DNA of 64,000 nt from Halorubrum rubrum (GTDB taxonomy: Archaea; Halobacteriota; Halobacteria; Halobacteriales; Haloferacaceae). Shown here one piece after another: positions 8,070 through 17,207 of this stretch (position 1 is the first letter of the stretch; each line of letters begins with the position of its first letter). The position numbers and the translations under genes are program-made. The stretch spans positions 1 to 64,000 of the forward strand of contig NZ_JANHDM010000007.1 of the NCBI RefSeq assembly GCF_024494685.1, given 5' to 3'. The notes beneath the pieces were generated by a model that saw only the letters and a program-made list of their open reading frames with translations, had not been told where the DNA came from and did not search any database.

Positions 8070-10298
8070 ATGAGTCTGTCCGAGCCGGACCACGAGCTCG
8101 TCGCCGCGGAGCTCGGCCGGGAGCCGACGGCGGCCGAGGCTGCGCTGTTCGAGAACCTCTGGAGCGAGCACTGCGCGTACCGCTCCTCGCGGCCCCTGCT
8201 GTCGGCGTTCGACAGCGAGGGCGACCAGGTCGTCGTCGGTCCCGGCGACGACGCCGCCGTGCTCGCGCTACCGACCCCCGAAGCGGCCGACGCGCCGACG
8301 GGCGAGCGCGACGCCGACGACTACGGCGACACCTACGTCACGTTCGGCATCGAGAGCCACAACCACCCCTCCTACGTCGACCCGTTCGACGGCGCGGCCA
8401 CCGGCGTCGGCGGCATCGTGCGCGACACGATGAGCATGGGCGCGTACCCGATCGCCCTGCTCGACTCGCTGTACTTCGGCGACTTCGGGAGCGAGGAGTC
8501 GCGGTACCTCTTCGAGGGCGTCGTCGAGGGGATCTCCCACTACGGCAACTGTATCGGCGTCCCCACGGTCGGCGGCAGCGTCGCCTTCCACGACGGCTAC
8601 GAGGGGAACCCGCTCGTCAACGTCGCCTGCGTCGGGGTCACGAACGAGGACCGCCTCGTCACGGCGACCGCCGAGGAACCGGGCAACGCCGTAGTGCTCG
8701 TCGGCAACGCCACCGGTCGCGACGGGCTCGGGGGTGCCTCCTTCGCCAGCGAGGACCTCGCCGAGGACGCCGAGACCGAGGACCGGCCCGCGGTCCAGGT
8801 CGGCGACCCCTACGCGGAAAAGCGGCTGATCGAGTGTAACGAGGCGCTGATCGACGAGGACCTCGTCGTCGCCGCGCGCGACCTCGGCGCGGCCGGACTC
8901 GGCGGGGCCTCCTCCGAACTCGTCGCGAAGGGCGGGCTCGGGGCGACGATCGACCTCGAGGCGGTCCACCAGCGCGAGCCGAACATGAACGCCCTCGAGA
9001 TCCTGCTCGCCGAGAGCCAGGAGCGGATGTGTTACGAGGTCGACCCCGACGACGTCGACCGCGTTCGCGACCTCGCCGAGCGGTTCGATCTCGGCTGTTC
9101 GGTCATCGGCGAGGTGACGGCGGGCAACTACGTCTGTACGTTCGACGGCGAGACCGTCGTCGACGTCGACGCCGAGTTCCTCGCGGACGGCGCGCCGATG
9201 AACGACCTCCCGTCGACGGAGCCGGCCGAGCCCGAGCGCGACCTACCGGAGCCCGAACTCGAGGAGGCGTTCGAGGCGGTCGTCTCCGACCCCAACGCCG
9301 CCAGCAAGCGCTGGGTGTACCGGCAGTACGACCACGAGGTGGGGACGCGGACCGCGATGAAGCCCGGCGACGACGCGGCGGTCGTCGCCATGCGCGAGGC
9401 GGCCCCGGACGCGAGCCCGGACGACCCGGAACCCGTCGCGGACGACGCCACGGGCTCGATCGGCGTCGGGCTCGCGCTCTCCTCGGGCGCGAACCCCCGC
9501 TGGACGAGCGTCGCGCCCTACGACGGGGCGCGCGCGGTGGCGATCGAGAACGCGACGAACCTCGCGGCGAAGGGTGCGGTCCCGCTCGCCGCCGTCGACT
9601 GTCTCAACGGCGGCAACCCGGAGAAGCCGGACGTGTACGGCGGGTTCGAGGCGATCGTCGACGGGCTCGCGGACGCGTGTGCCGCGCTCGACGCGCCCGT
9701 CGTCGGCGGCAACGTCTCGCTGTACAACGACAGCGTCGAGGGGCCGATCCCGCCGACGCCGACGCTCGCGGTGCTCGGCACGCGCGCGGGCTACGACGCG
9801 CCGCCCGCCCGCCTGGACGGCGACGCCGCCGACGGGTCCGAGCTCCTCCTCGTCGGTCACGCGGGCGACGGGCTCGGCGGCTCGGCGTACCTCGCGGCGA
9901 CTGGCGGGTCGGACCGGTTCCCGGCGCTGCCCGAGGACCCGGCCGCGGTCGTCTCGTCGCTCGCGGCGGTCGCGCGCCACGAGGCCACCCTCGCGAGCCA
10001 CGACGTAAGCGACGGCGGGCTCGCGGTCGCGCTCGCCGAACTCGTCGACGACGACGCCGGCGCGGACGTGTCGCTGCCCGACCACGCGGCGGCCTTCGAG
10101 GAGACGCCGGGCCGGGTCGTCGTCCAGACGACCGACCCCGACGCGGTCGCCGACCTGACCGGCGACCTCCCCGTCTTCCGGCTGGGGGAGGTGACGACCG
10201 ACGGGACGCTGTCGCTGTCGGTCGGCGAGGAGTCGATCGCGGTCGATTCCGACGCGGTCCGGGAACTGCGCGGCGTGATCGAGCGCGAACTGGCCTGA
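8070..10298 (+). CDS. purL: Phosphoribosylformylglycinamidine synthase subunit PurL
   Basis: PurL is the ATP-dependent synthetase subunit of the fourth step of purine synthesis, making FGAM from FGAR with ammonia delivered by PurQ and PurS. The 742-residue protein is the small archaeal/Bacillus type. [13 protein letters not shown] (about 29-41) and the GIESHNHPS loop are diagnostic, followed by the two AIRS-like halves with glycine-rich loops ([10 protein letters not shown]). purQ and purS are not in the window. The start at 8070 follows an AT-rich stretch (GAAAAGCATTA) about 30 nt upstream that may serve as promoter. Confidence 0.95.
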   Translation: MSLSEPDHELVAAELGREPTAAEAALFENLWSEHCAYRSSRPLLSAFDSEGDQVVVGPGDDAAVLALPTPEAADAPTGERDADDYGDTYVTFGIESHNHPSYVDPFDGAATGVGGIVRDTMSMGAYPIALLDSLYFGDFGSEESRYLFEGVVEGISHYGNCIGVPTVGGSVAFHDGYEGNPLVNVACVGVTNEDRLVTATAEEPGNAVVLVGNATGRDGLGGASFASEDLAEDAETEDRPAVQVGDPYAEKRLIECNEALIDEDLVVAARDLGAAGLGGASSELVAKGGLGATIDLEAVHQREPNMNALEILLAESQERMCYEVDPDDVDRVRDLAERFDLGCSVIGEVTAGNYVCTFDGETVVDVDAEFLADGAPMNDLPSTEPAEPERDLPEPELEEAFEAVVSDPNAASKRWVYRQYDHEVGTRTAMKPGDDAAVVAMREAAPDASPDDPEPVADDATGSIGVGLALSSGANPRWTSVAPYDGARAVAIENATNLAAKGAVPLAAVDCLNGGNPEKPDVYGGFEAIVDGLADACAALDAPVVGGNVSLYNDSVEGPIPPTPTLAVLGTRAGYDAPPARLDGDAADGSELLLVGHAGDGLGGSAYLAATGGSDRFPALPEDPAAVVSSLAAVARHEATLASHDVSDGGLAVALAELVDDDAGADVSLPDHAAAFEETPGRVVVQTTDPDAVADLTGDLPVFRLGEVTTDGTLSLSVGEESIAVDSDAVRELRGVIERELA

Positions 10299-10347
10299 CG
10301 CTCACCCCGAGGCCGTCCCCCTCCGAGAGCCGCCGCGAACGACACGC

Positions 10348-10365
10348 TTTTAGGTTCTCCTAAAA
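10348..10365. promoter_or_regulatory. Perfect palindromic operator, DtxR/SirR-like, over the ABC promoter
   Basis: TTTTAGG, four bases (TTCT), CCTAAAA is a perfect 7-bp inverted repeat. Its right arm runs into AATATAT (10364-10370), the likely TATA element of the ABC ATPase gene 50 nt downstream. TTAGG/CCTAA half sites are typical of DtxR/IdeR/SirR metal-dependent repressors. The overlap with the TATA box implies repression by blocking TBP binding. Which metal is sensed is inferred, not shown. Confidence 0.65.
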
Positions 10366-10414
10366 TATATGACCCCGACCACCGGGCGCCGCTTCTGCCG
10401 GCGTCCGAACGCAC

Positions 10415-11605
10415 ATGGCTCACTCACAAGGGACGGACTCACGACAGTCGACGGATCGCGCGGGCGGCGCGCCGACCGCCTCGGCGGGCACGGACCGGTC
10501 CGTCGCGGACGCCTCGGAGAGGTCGGACGCCGACGACGGGGCCGACCCCGTATTGACGCTCTCGGACGTCTCGAAGGAGTTCGGGCCCGAGCGCGCGGTC
10601 GACGAGGTCTCCCTCGAGGTCCGCTCGGGCGAACTGCTCACCTTCCTCGGCCCTTCGGGCTGCGGCAAGACCACCACCCTTCGGATGATCGCCGGACTCG
10701 AGGAGCCGACGACGGGGTCGATCGCGCTCGCCGGCGAGACGGTCGCGGACGCGGACGCGGGGAACGCCTTCGTCGCGCCCGAGCGCCGCGACGTGGGGAT
10801 CGTCTTCCAGAACTTCGCGCTCTTCCCGCACCTCACCGTCCGCGAGAACATCGCGTTCGGGCTGGAAGCCGACGGGACGGACGCCGACGCCCGCGTCGAC
10901 GAGCTGCTCGAGCTCGTCGAAATGAGCGACCACGGAAAGAAGACGCCCGACCAGCTCTCCGGCGGGCAGAAACAGCGCGTCGCGCTGGCCCGGTCGCTCG
11001 CGCCCGAACCGGACGTCCTGCTCCTGGACGAGCCGTTCTCGAACCTCGACGTGCGCCTGCGCGTCGAGATGCGCGAGGAGGTCCGCCGCATTCTGAAGGC
11101 CGCGGGCGTCACCGCCGTCTCCGTCACGCACGACCAGGAGGAGGCGCTCTCCATCTCCGACCGCGTCGCCGTGATGAACGACGGCTCCATCGAGCAGGTG
11201 GGACGGCCCGAGACCGTCTTCGAACGGCCCGAGTCGAAGTTCGTCGCCTCCTTCCTCGGACGGGCCTCCTTCCTCGAGGGGAGCCTCCGGGAGGGACAGG
11301 TCGAGACGGGCGTCGGCCGGTTCAACGCGGTCACGCTGGAGGGGTACGACACGACCTACGACGGCGCGCCCGTCGACGTGCTCGTCCGCCCCGACGACCT
11401 GCGGGCGACGCCCGCCGACGAGGACGTCGCCGACGGCGTCGTCGTCTCCAGACAGTACGTCGGCCCCTCGTTCATCTACCGGGTCGAGCTCGACTCCGGC
11501 GAGGCGGTCCACTGCCTGCACAACCACGTCGAGGAGTTCGAACTGGACCAGCCGGTCAGCATCGACCTCATCGCCGACCACCCGCTGGCGTGGTATCCGC
11601 GGTAG
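10415..11605 (+). CDS. ABC transporter ATPase, iron(III)/Fbp-like
   Basis: A 396-residue ATPase of the CUT/PotA-FbpC type, which powers import through a membrane permease. Walker A is GPSGCGKTT (79-87), the signature LSGGQKQR (about 181), Walker B LLLDEPFSNLD and the H-loop SVTHDQEE. The C-terminal 120 residues are a TOBE-type regulatory domain (VRPDDLRATP). The first 43 residues are a Ser/Asp-rich extension; ATG 10415 is the only good start. No permease or binding protein adjoins it, so partners lie elsewhere. The metal-type operator at 10348-10365 makes ferric iron the leading substrate guess. Confidence 0.85.
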   Translation: MAHSQGTDSRQSTDRAGGAPTASAGTDRSVADASERSDADDGADPVLTLSDVSKEFGPERAVDEVSLEVRSGELLTFLGPSGCGKTTTLRMIAGLEEPTTGSIALAGETVADADAGNAFVAPERRDVGIVFQNFALFPHLTVRENIAFGLEADGTDADARVDELLELVEMSDHGKKTPDQLSGGQKQRVALARSLAPEPDVLLLDEPFSNLDVRLRVEMREEVRRILKAAGVTAVSVTHDQEEALSISDRVAVMNDGSIEQVGRPETVFERPESKFVASFLGRASFLEGSLREGQVETGVGRFNAVTLEGYDTTYDGAPVDVLVRPDDLRATPADEDVADGVVVSRQYVGPSFIYRVELDSGEAVHCLHNHVEEFELDQPVSIDLIADHPLAWYPR

Positions 11606-11651
11606 ACGTTCCGAGAAGTAGCGTTTCTCGACCGGGTCCGCCGCGCGGCGT

Positions 11652-11798
11652 CTAGATAACCAACGCCGGCAGCACGTACGCGAGAAGCAGACCGATCAGG
11701 GTGACGGCCGCGCCGATGCCGACCTCGCGGCCCCCGAACTCCTGCATCGGGGCGGTCACGCGCTTCTCCGGGTCGGGTTCGTGAGAGTGGTCGTCCAT
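11652..11798 (-). CDS. 48-residue single-span membrane protein
   Basis: A small protein starting MDDHSHEPDPEKRVTAPMQE, with a hydrophilic His/Asp-rich head and one transmembrane helix (about 28-47, VGIGAAVTLIGLLLAYVLPA) at the C-terminus. Short proteins of this shape are widespread in haloarchaea and have no known function. It converges with the ABC ATPase. ATG at 11796-11798 is preferred over an in-frame upstream ATG because family members start this close to the helix. Confidence 0.7.
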   Translation of the reverse strand: MDDHSHEPDPEKRVTAPMQEFGGREVGIGAAVTLIGLLLAYVLPALVI

Positions 11799-11904
11799 GT
11801 TCGGGCGTGTGGTCGCCGGATACAAAAACGCATCTGAACGGAGCGAGTTGGGATCGTCGGCAGTCTGGGGCGTCACGGAGGTTTATACAGATACAAGGAG
11901 AATA

Positions 11905-11924
11905 CCTGCGCCTTTAGGCGCAGG
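11905..11924. repeat. Left-end hairpin of the TnpB element
   Basis: CCTGCGCCTTTAGGCGCAGG forms a near-perfect hairpin 120 bp before tnpB. IS200/IS605-type elements end in subterminal hairpins rather than inverted repeats, and its counterpart lies at 13391-13410. No other gene is seen in 11799-12043. Confidence 0.55.
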
Positions 11925-12043
11925 ATGAATCCGACAACACACTTCGCAGTCCACCGTCTATCGCTAAGCCGGGTATTCTCTCCCCGTCTATACCCGTACT
12001 TTTACAATAGATATAAATATAAGATATTATAGAGGCGTTTCAG

Positions 12044-13357
12044 ATGTTGGAAGTCCACAGAACCCACCGGGCGACAATCCGCAACCACTCACAGGTGGCG
12101 GAGTCACTCGACCGGCATGGGTGGTCGGCCAGCAAACTCTGGAACGTCGCGAACTACTACGCCTGCAGCGTGTGGGACGAAACGGGAGAGATCCCCGACC
12201 ACGGCAGACTCAAAGACGAATTGAAGACACACACCAACTACAAGGGACTCCACTCACAGTCCAGTCAGCGCGTTCTGGAGGAACTCGCTGAAGCCTTCAC
12301 CTCGTGGTATGAGTCTGATGACGATCGGGACAACCCGCCCGGCTACCGCAAGCAAAACTACTACGACTCGCAGGGCCGCCGCGTCCACGAAGAACACCCG
12401 CGCAGTACGGTCACGTGGAAACAAAACGGCATCAAACACGACACCGAACACAACCGTGTTCGCCTTTCAAAAGGTGCCAACCACAAGGAACACCCCAAAG
12501 CATGGGAGTATATCCTTGTTGAGTACGAACCCCGACCCGGCGTCACCGTCGAGAATCTGCAACAGGTTCGTGCCGTCTACGACCGACAGAAGGACCGGTG
12601 GGAACTCCATCTCGTCTGTACCGAAGCGGTGGAAACACCCGACGCGCCCGGCGAGAAAACAGCTGGCGTCGATCTCGGGATCTGTAACGTTGCCGCGGTC
12701 GCGTACAGCACGGAAGAAGCAGAGTTGTACCCCGGTAACCGCCTGAAACAGGACGGCTACTACTTCCCGAAAGAGATCGCAAAGTGCGACGACTCGGGCG
12801 GCGATCGGGCCACTCGACTGTATCACAAGTGGTCAGAACGTCGCACGCACTTCTTCCACGGTCTCGCCAAGCACATCGTCCAGCGGTGTGTTGAGAAAGA
12901 TGTTGGTCGCATCAACGTCGGGGACTTAGAAGGCGTCCGCGAGGACGAACCCGGCAACTCGAAGAACTGGGGAAAGCACGGCAACCTTGACCTGCACGGG
13001 TGGGCGTTCGATAGGTTCTCGAACATCCTCGAATACAAGGCGAAAGTCGAGGGTATCGACGTCGTAGAAGTGTCAGAGCGCAACACGAGTAAAACGTGTT
13101 GTACGTGCGGGAGGAAAGACGAGAGTCAGCGCGTCCACCGCGGTTTGTATGTGTGTGATAGGTGCGACGCTGCGTTTAACGCGGACGTGAATGGGGCGGA
13201 GAACATCCGTCTCGACATGAACCAAAGTAACTCCGAGTCTTCGGCCAGTTTGGACGGGGATAGGAGTACCGGCTGGCTGGCACAGCCAGAAGTCTACCTT
13301 CATGACTTGTCCAGCGGATTCCAACCGCAGGATCAAGTGGTAGACTGCAAACCCTAA
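12044..13357 (+). CDS. tnpB: TnpB, IS1341-type (IS200/IS605) RNA-guided nuclease
   Basis: A full-length 437-residue TnpB. The RuvC-like catalytic residues are in place: Asp in AGVDLGICNVA (about 207), Glu in INVGDLEGVRED (about 295) and Asp in FNADVNGAENI (about 380). The zinc ribbon CCTCGRK...YVCDRCDAAF sits between the last two. TnpB proteins use an RNA made from the element right end to cut DNA, which favours retention of the element at its site. No tnpA transposase gene is present, so the element (about 11.9-13.42 kb) is of the IS1341 type and would need TnpA in trans. GC is clearly lower than the flanking core genes. Confidence 0.9.
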   Translation: MLEVHRTHRATIRNHSQVAESLDRHGWSASKLWNVANYYACSVWDETGEIPDHGRLKDELKTHTNYKGLHSQSSQRVLEELAEAFTSWYESDDDRDNPPGYRKQNYYDSQGRRVHEEHPRSTVTWKQNGIKHDTEHNRVRLSKGANHKEHPKAWEYILVEYEPRPGVTVENLQQVRAVYDRQKDRWELHLVCTEAVETPDAPGEKTAGVDLGICNVAAVAYSTEEAELYPGNRLKQDGYYFPKEIAKCDDSGGDRATRLYHKWSERRTHFFHGLAKHIVQRCVEKDVGRINVGDLEGVREDEPGNSKNWGKHGNLDLHGWAFDRFSNILEYKAKVEGIDVVEVSERNTSKTCCTCGRKDESQRVHRGLYVCDRCDAAFNADVNGAENIRLDMNQSNSESSASLDGDRSTGWLAQPEVYLHDLSSGFQPQDQVVDCKP

Positions 13358-13420
13358 TATCCCAATCCAGCGGCGCGGTGCCGTGGGATTCCTCCGCCTG
13401 AAGGCGGAGGAGGATGTCAA
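13358..13420 (+). ncRNA. TnpB right end / omega-RNA scaffold
   Basis: Directly after tnpB, CCTCCGCCTGAAGGCGGAGG (13391-13410) forms a 9-bp hairpin followed by AGGATGTCAA (13411-13420), the conserved right end of haloarchaeal TnpB elements. By analogy with characterised TnpB systems the guide RNA consists of this end plus the next 15-20 nt, so the predicted guide starts at 13421. The 5' end of the RNA probably lies inside tnpB. Confidence 0.55.
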
Positions 13421-13871
13421 CGGCACTCGTCTCGACGAGCTCGCGATCGGATTCTCTCGGCTCCTCTCACGGCTCGAGAGCGACCACGTCTTCGTGGCGG
13501 GCTACGTGGCCATCCTCGCCGGACGATCACGGTCCACCGAGGACGTGGACGTGTTCATCGAGCGCTGGTCGTCGGGGCGGATCGACGACCTCGTTACCGA
13601 ACTCGAACGCGACGGATACCGGGGGCCGGCCATGCCGCTCTCGGAGACGTACGGAACCCTCGCGAGCGGAACGAGCGTCTGGGTCGCACCGGACGGAGAG
13701 ACGACCCCCCATCTGGAAGTGATTCCCCGGCGACGAGTTCGATCGTGCCTCCCTGGAGAGCGCGATCGACGTACACGTCGGCGACGAAACGATCCCGATC
13801 TGGCCGTTGGAGCTTCGGTGCTGTCGAGGTGGTACCTCCGGCTTCAAGGAGCAAACGGAGTGAGCGAGTAG
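13421..13871 (+). pseudogene. Nucleotidyltransferase relic truncated by the TnpB element
   Basis: Immediately right of the TnpB element an open frame encodes LDELAIGFSRLLSRLESDHV, then VAGYVAILAGRSRSTEDVDV, the GG/DxD-like motif of minimal nucleotidyltransferases related to AbiEii-type proteins. Its own start is missing at the insertion junction. Near 13728 the frame changes: the homologous continuation (DEFDRASLESAIDVHVGDET then IPIWPLELR) is in another frame. After that it decays into a stop. Loss of 5' end plus a frameshift make it a pseudogene. Confidence 0.65.
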
Positions 13872-13900
13872 GGTGGGGTAGTTCACACTCGTTGTCTCTG

Positions 13901-14125
13901 ATGAGAGCCGCGACGACCTCCACGAATCCGCCCGGCAGCCGCTTCACTGTGCCGATCGTGCCGCTTGAGTTCTGTTGGTCCGACGACTCCTACACCGAGT
14001 GCGTCACGGCTAACACGACCCCACGCGACGCGCTCTACGACGACCTCCGTGAGGGAACCGGTCTCACCGCGAACCTTGTTCACGAAATCACGCGTCTCAA
14101 CGCTGCTCACATGGCGGGACCTTGA
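13901..14125 (+). pseudogene. Second TnpB relic (N-terminal fragment)
   Basis: This frame contains LEFCWSDDSYTECVTANTTP and RDALYDDLREGTGLTANLV, closely resembling the N-terminal segment of another, different haloarchaeal TnpB subgroup. It stops at 14125 (HMAGP then TGA), and the rest of the protein is absent. No function is expected. It shows that more than one IS200/IS605-type element has decayed here. 14126-14269 holds nothing I recognise. Confidence 0.5.
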
Positions 14126-14269
14126 ACGGCGAGAGTCACCAGCCTATTGCCGGCGACTGATTGCCGGGAGTCCACGTCAAAGTCCTACCCTCCAGGACCG
14201 AGGCACGGGACGCCGAGGGGGTAGTGTACCAGCGAATGCTCGCCACGGAGTCATAGGGCGTAGGGGCTG

Positions 14270-15082
14270 TCAGAGTAACGCGACCTGTATGAGCGAAAGC
14301 ACTACCAACGGGACGTGAAACGCGGCGTGGGCCACCATCGCCGCTTCGAGGCTCCGCTGCCAGTACAGCCACCCGAAGAGAACGCCTGCGATCGCATTCA
14401 AGAGAACCGTCCGGGCGACGAGTGCCGGGGTTAAATCAACGGACTGCGCGAGCGCCGGGAGATGGCCGATCCCGAACAGTACTGCCGAGACCACGATCGC
14501 GACCCACATGACTCCTGATCCCGGACCGTCCGACCGACGGCCGGTGAGGACCCAGCCGACGAATGCGAGCGTCGACATGAGTCCGTATCGAAGCAGCAGC
14601 TCTTCCGTGATCCCACCGTAGAGGAAGCGGACGGGCGCGTAGACGAGGACGGACGCTATTGTCGCGTCGGTCGCTCCGATTGCGGACTGGGGCAAGTCCC
14701 GCGTGACGAACGGCGCCAGTACGACATCGAGAAGCAGGATCAGTAGGCCGCCGATGACGCCGAGACTGACAGCGAATCGAACCTCGGGCCGGAGACGTCG
14801 CCCGATGTCGTCGCCTGTTCCCACCCAGTCCACGAGGTACGATGACAGATCCACTTGCGGAGCGGTATACGCCCCGACCAGACAGGCGACGGTGAGGAAG
14901 AGGAGCGAGTTGACTCCGGCAGACACAGCGAAGAGTGGAAGCGACAGCCCGGCCGGGACGGCTGTCGACGGCGTCGTGAGATAGATGTACCCGCTGAGGG
15001 CGAGTATTCCAGGCATACCGGCTAGCAGCATCACTCCGAACCGCTTCGTGAAAGAGGAGGAGGTATGCTCGGTTAGAGACAT
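14270..15082 (-). CDS. CPBP-family intramembrane protease
   Basis: A 270-residue membrane protein with about seven or eight hydrophobic helices. The CPBP (Abi, CAAX protease-like) motifs are intact: GGITEELLLRYGL carries the EExxxR glutamates (about 160), FGIGHLPAL the first His and AHAAFHVPL the second. These enzymes cleave within membranes and in bacteria process prenylated or bacteriocin-type peptides; archaeal substrates are unknown. It precedes a hypothetical anchored protein on the other side (15156-15986), also on the minus strand. Confidence 0.85.
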   Translation of the reverse strand: MSLTEHTSSSFTKRFGVMLLAGMPGILALSGYIYLTTPSTAVPAGLSLPLFAVSAGVNSLLFLTVACLVGAYTAPQVDLSSYLVDWVGTGDDIGRRLRPEVRFAVSLGVIGGLLILLLDVVLAPFVTRDLPQSAIGATDATIASVLVYAPVRFLYGGITEELLLRYGLMSTLAFVGWVLTGRRSDGPGSGVMWVAIVVSAVLFGIGHLPALAQSVDLTPALVARTVLLNAIAGVLFGWLYWQRSLEAAMVAHAAFHVPLVVLSLIQVALL

Positions 15083-15155
15083 ACGATGCCAAATCTCAGG
15101 ACGACGATAAAAGTGGTGTCACTGTCTTCGTTCCCGTCGCCAGTATTGTGGGTTC

Positions 15156-15986
15156 TCACCGAGACGGACCGTCGTATCGCCCCATCCCGGCGTGGAGGTG
15201 GCCGTCGAGCTGCGTCCATCCCTGACGGTCGTCCACGTATATTACAGGGGTAGTGCCCGCTTCGAACGTGTTGAAGCTGTTCGAGAGCCAGAATCCCCAC
15301 TCGTTCCACGCTTCGAATCGGATCTCGTCGATGGTGACGATCGCTTCGGTTGGCGTGTCGTACGTGACTGCGGCGACGGTCGTGAACTCCCAGCACGCGT
15401 CCGAGTCGTCCCGCACATACTCACAATCGGTTGAAGAGACGTTTCCAAGCGGTGCGAGGAACGACGCGTTTCCGATCGGATACTGCGTTTCGATGTCGTG
15501 GTCAACGGACTGTTGCCACGCGATCGAGTACCGAGTCGGGTCGGGGGAGAGCTCTTTGTTGGTCATGTTCGCGGGAATCTCCTCGGGGTCGATCTGTTCC
15601 CGGTCGATCACCGAGCCGTTTGGCGCGTACGTCCAGAGGATGTAGCGGTCGTCGCCGACGAGGCGATCGACGTGGAGCCGGAGCATCGGGCCGTGGGCGG
15701 TCTGTACTAGGGTCGTCTCCCAGTCGGAAAGCTCCGTGCCGTTGTCGTCGTAGATCCAAAGTTGCGATGCGGCGTCAGCGTCTACGTCCGCACCAGCGGG
15801 AAACGGGAGACGGAACGTGGCGTTCTCGATCGTCGTATTCGTGCTGATGGAGGTCGTGTAGGAGTACGTCGACGTGTGGGAGTAGGCGAAATCCGGCGGG
15901 AAGAAGAGAAAGCCGACGGCTGCGACCGGCACGAGAACGACGAGGAGAGCGACTCCGATAACGAGAAGTTGCTTTGAGGAAACCAT
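15156..15986 (-). CDS. Signal-anchored extracellular protein, unknown family
   Basis: A 276-residue protein. The N-terminal helix (about 7-28, LVIGVALLVVLVPVAAVGFL) is a signal anchor; the rest is extracellular, beta-rich, with several N-glycosylation sequons (for example NTT, NAT, NGT, NGS, NMT, NVS). Two cysteines (DCEYVRDDSDACWEF) could form a disulfide. I recognise no domain. It is 73 bp upstream of the CPBP protease gene in the same direction, so the two may be cotranscribed. Confidence 0.7.
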   Translation of the reverse strand: MVSSKQLLVIGVALLVVLVPVAAVGFLFFPPDFAYSHTSTYSYTTSISTNTTIENATFRLPFPAGADVDADAASQLWIYDDNGTELSDWETTLVQTAHGPMLRLHVDRLVGDDRYILWTYAPNGSVIDREQIDPEEIPANMTNKELSPDPTRYSIAWQQSVDHDIETQYPIGNASFLAPLGNVSSTDCEYVRDDSDACWEFTTVAAVTYDTPTEAIVTIDEIRFEAWNEWGFWLSNSFNTFEAGTTPVIYVDDRQGWTQLDGHLHAGMGRYDGPSR

Positions 15987-16193
15987 ACAAAGAGTACATT
16001 CATATCAAATATAATACTATTGTGGGTCTGGATAGCACTCGGCAGCATCTGATTGGTCGTTCTGGCACGATAGAATCTTTATCTCTGACGATTGTCTTGT
16101 TGTGGCGAGGCAGGATTAACCATCGTCATCCGGGTTTGTCACACACGGTCATCACTCGCACCTCGACCGTCGTGGGAGTTGTAGTATTTACAG

Positions 16194-16479
16194 TCAATCT
16201 GGTCGCGTTCTACCTCCAGCGGGTGGGTAGATCATAGAGGCACTAGAGGGGATGGCTCGGATGAACCGGGCTACAAGGGTGAGGCCAGTGAGACTCAGGA
16301 GAGCGAACAGCACGACCTGTGGAAGCGGGACGGATTGGCCGTTCTGGAGCATGAATACAATCATAGAATTCCGGGACAAACAGCCCAACACCGGTCGCTA
16401 CAACCGACAGCACGATGATGCGTATCGACGACACCCCATACAGACGAGAGAGTTGTTGTGGGGTTGGCGTGGCGGTCAT
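16194..16479 (-). pseudogene. Frameshifted two-helix membrane protein downstream of hemG-like gene
   Basis: The ORF begins with ATG 16477-16479 overlapping the stop of the flavodoxin gene (ATGA) and encodes MTATPTPQQLSRLYGVSSIR followed by a transmembrane helix (IIVLSVVATGVGLF). After about residue 40 this frame turns into Pro/Ser/Arg-rich shadow sequence. The neighbouring frame continues as a convincing second helix (LPQVVLFALLSLTGLTLVAR) ending at 16194. One small frameshift near 16340-16375 explains both halves. It is either a recent pseudogene or a sequence error. Confidence 0.5.
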
Positions 16480-17057
16480 GTCGCCGAGCCCTCTGAGCTG
16501 TCCGGAGTGACGCCAAGACGTCCTTCGACGAACGCCGCGACATCCGATGTAAACGCATCGACTGCGTTCCAGTCGGTGAATTCAACATCACCGTGTGACC
16601 GCCGCTCTTCGTCGAGCAGATCCTTTGCGATCTGTTTCATCATGAGACGCTTGAGGAATCCATACTCTGAGAACCGAAGCGCGCCGCCGAACTGACCGAT
16701 TCGATCCGGATGCCACCCGGTTTCGGTGATGAATGACTCGACGTATCCGGCAGCTTCATCCCGCTTCTCCTCGCTTGCTGAGGACAACGAGACCTGGAAG
16801 AAGGCGGTCGGCATCTCCGCCAGAGCGTCTCGATTTTCGGAGACGAAATCCCGAATCGCCTCCTGATGTTTGCCGACGTGGATCGACGCGCCCACGATGA
16901 CGGCGTCGTACATGTCCACGGTGAACGAGTCCGGTCGATCGCGCACGTCGAGCGCGCTCGCCTCGTGACCGCGCCCACTGAGTTTCGCCGCAACTCGCTC
17001 TGCAACTTTGGCTGTTTGACCTTCTTCCGTCCCGTAGAGTATCAGAAAGGAACTCAC
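16476..17057 (-). CDS. HemG-like flavodoxin-domain protein
   Basis: A 193-residue protein with a flavodoxin fold. LILYGTEEGQTAKVAERVA (about 5-23) is the FMN phosphate loop, IVGASIHVGKHQ and FFQVSLSSASEE are the other FMN loops characteristic of menaquinone-dependent protoporphyrinogen oxidase (HemG/MioC group). HemG oxidises protoporphyrinogen IX to protoporphyrin IX in heme synthesis. No other heme gene is nearby, and halophiles often have several paralogues, so a general quinone-linked redox role is also possible. Its stop overlaps the start of the next small membrane gene. Confidence 0.8.
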   Translation of the reverse strand: MSSFLILYGTEEGQTAKVAERVAAKLSGRGHEASALDVRDRPDSFTVDMYDAVIVGASIHVGKHQEAIRDFVSENRDALAEMPTAFFQVSLSSASEEKRDEAAGYVESFITETGWHPDRIGQFGGALRFSEYGFLKRLMMKQIAKDLLDEERRSHGDVEFTDWNAVDAFTSDVAAFVEGRLGVTPDSSEGSAT

Positions 17058-17207
17058 GTGTTCTCACACCTCAAGACGGTGTTCGTCGGACCCGTACATA
17101 AATTCTGGTCGAACTTGCGCTGCCGTCCAAGTCACGGTGTGGCGGGTGTGTTAGTACGTACCGGGGCAGTTCAGAATTCTCAATAAGCGTCCAATGTTGG
17201 TGGGTGT

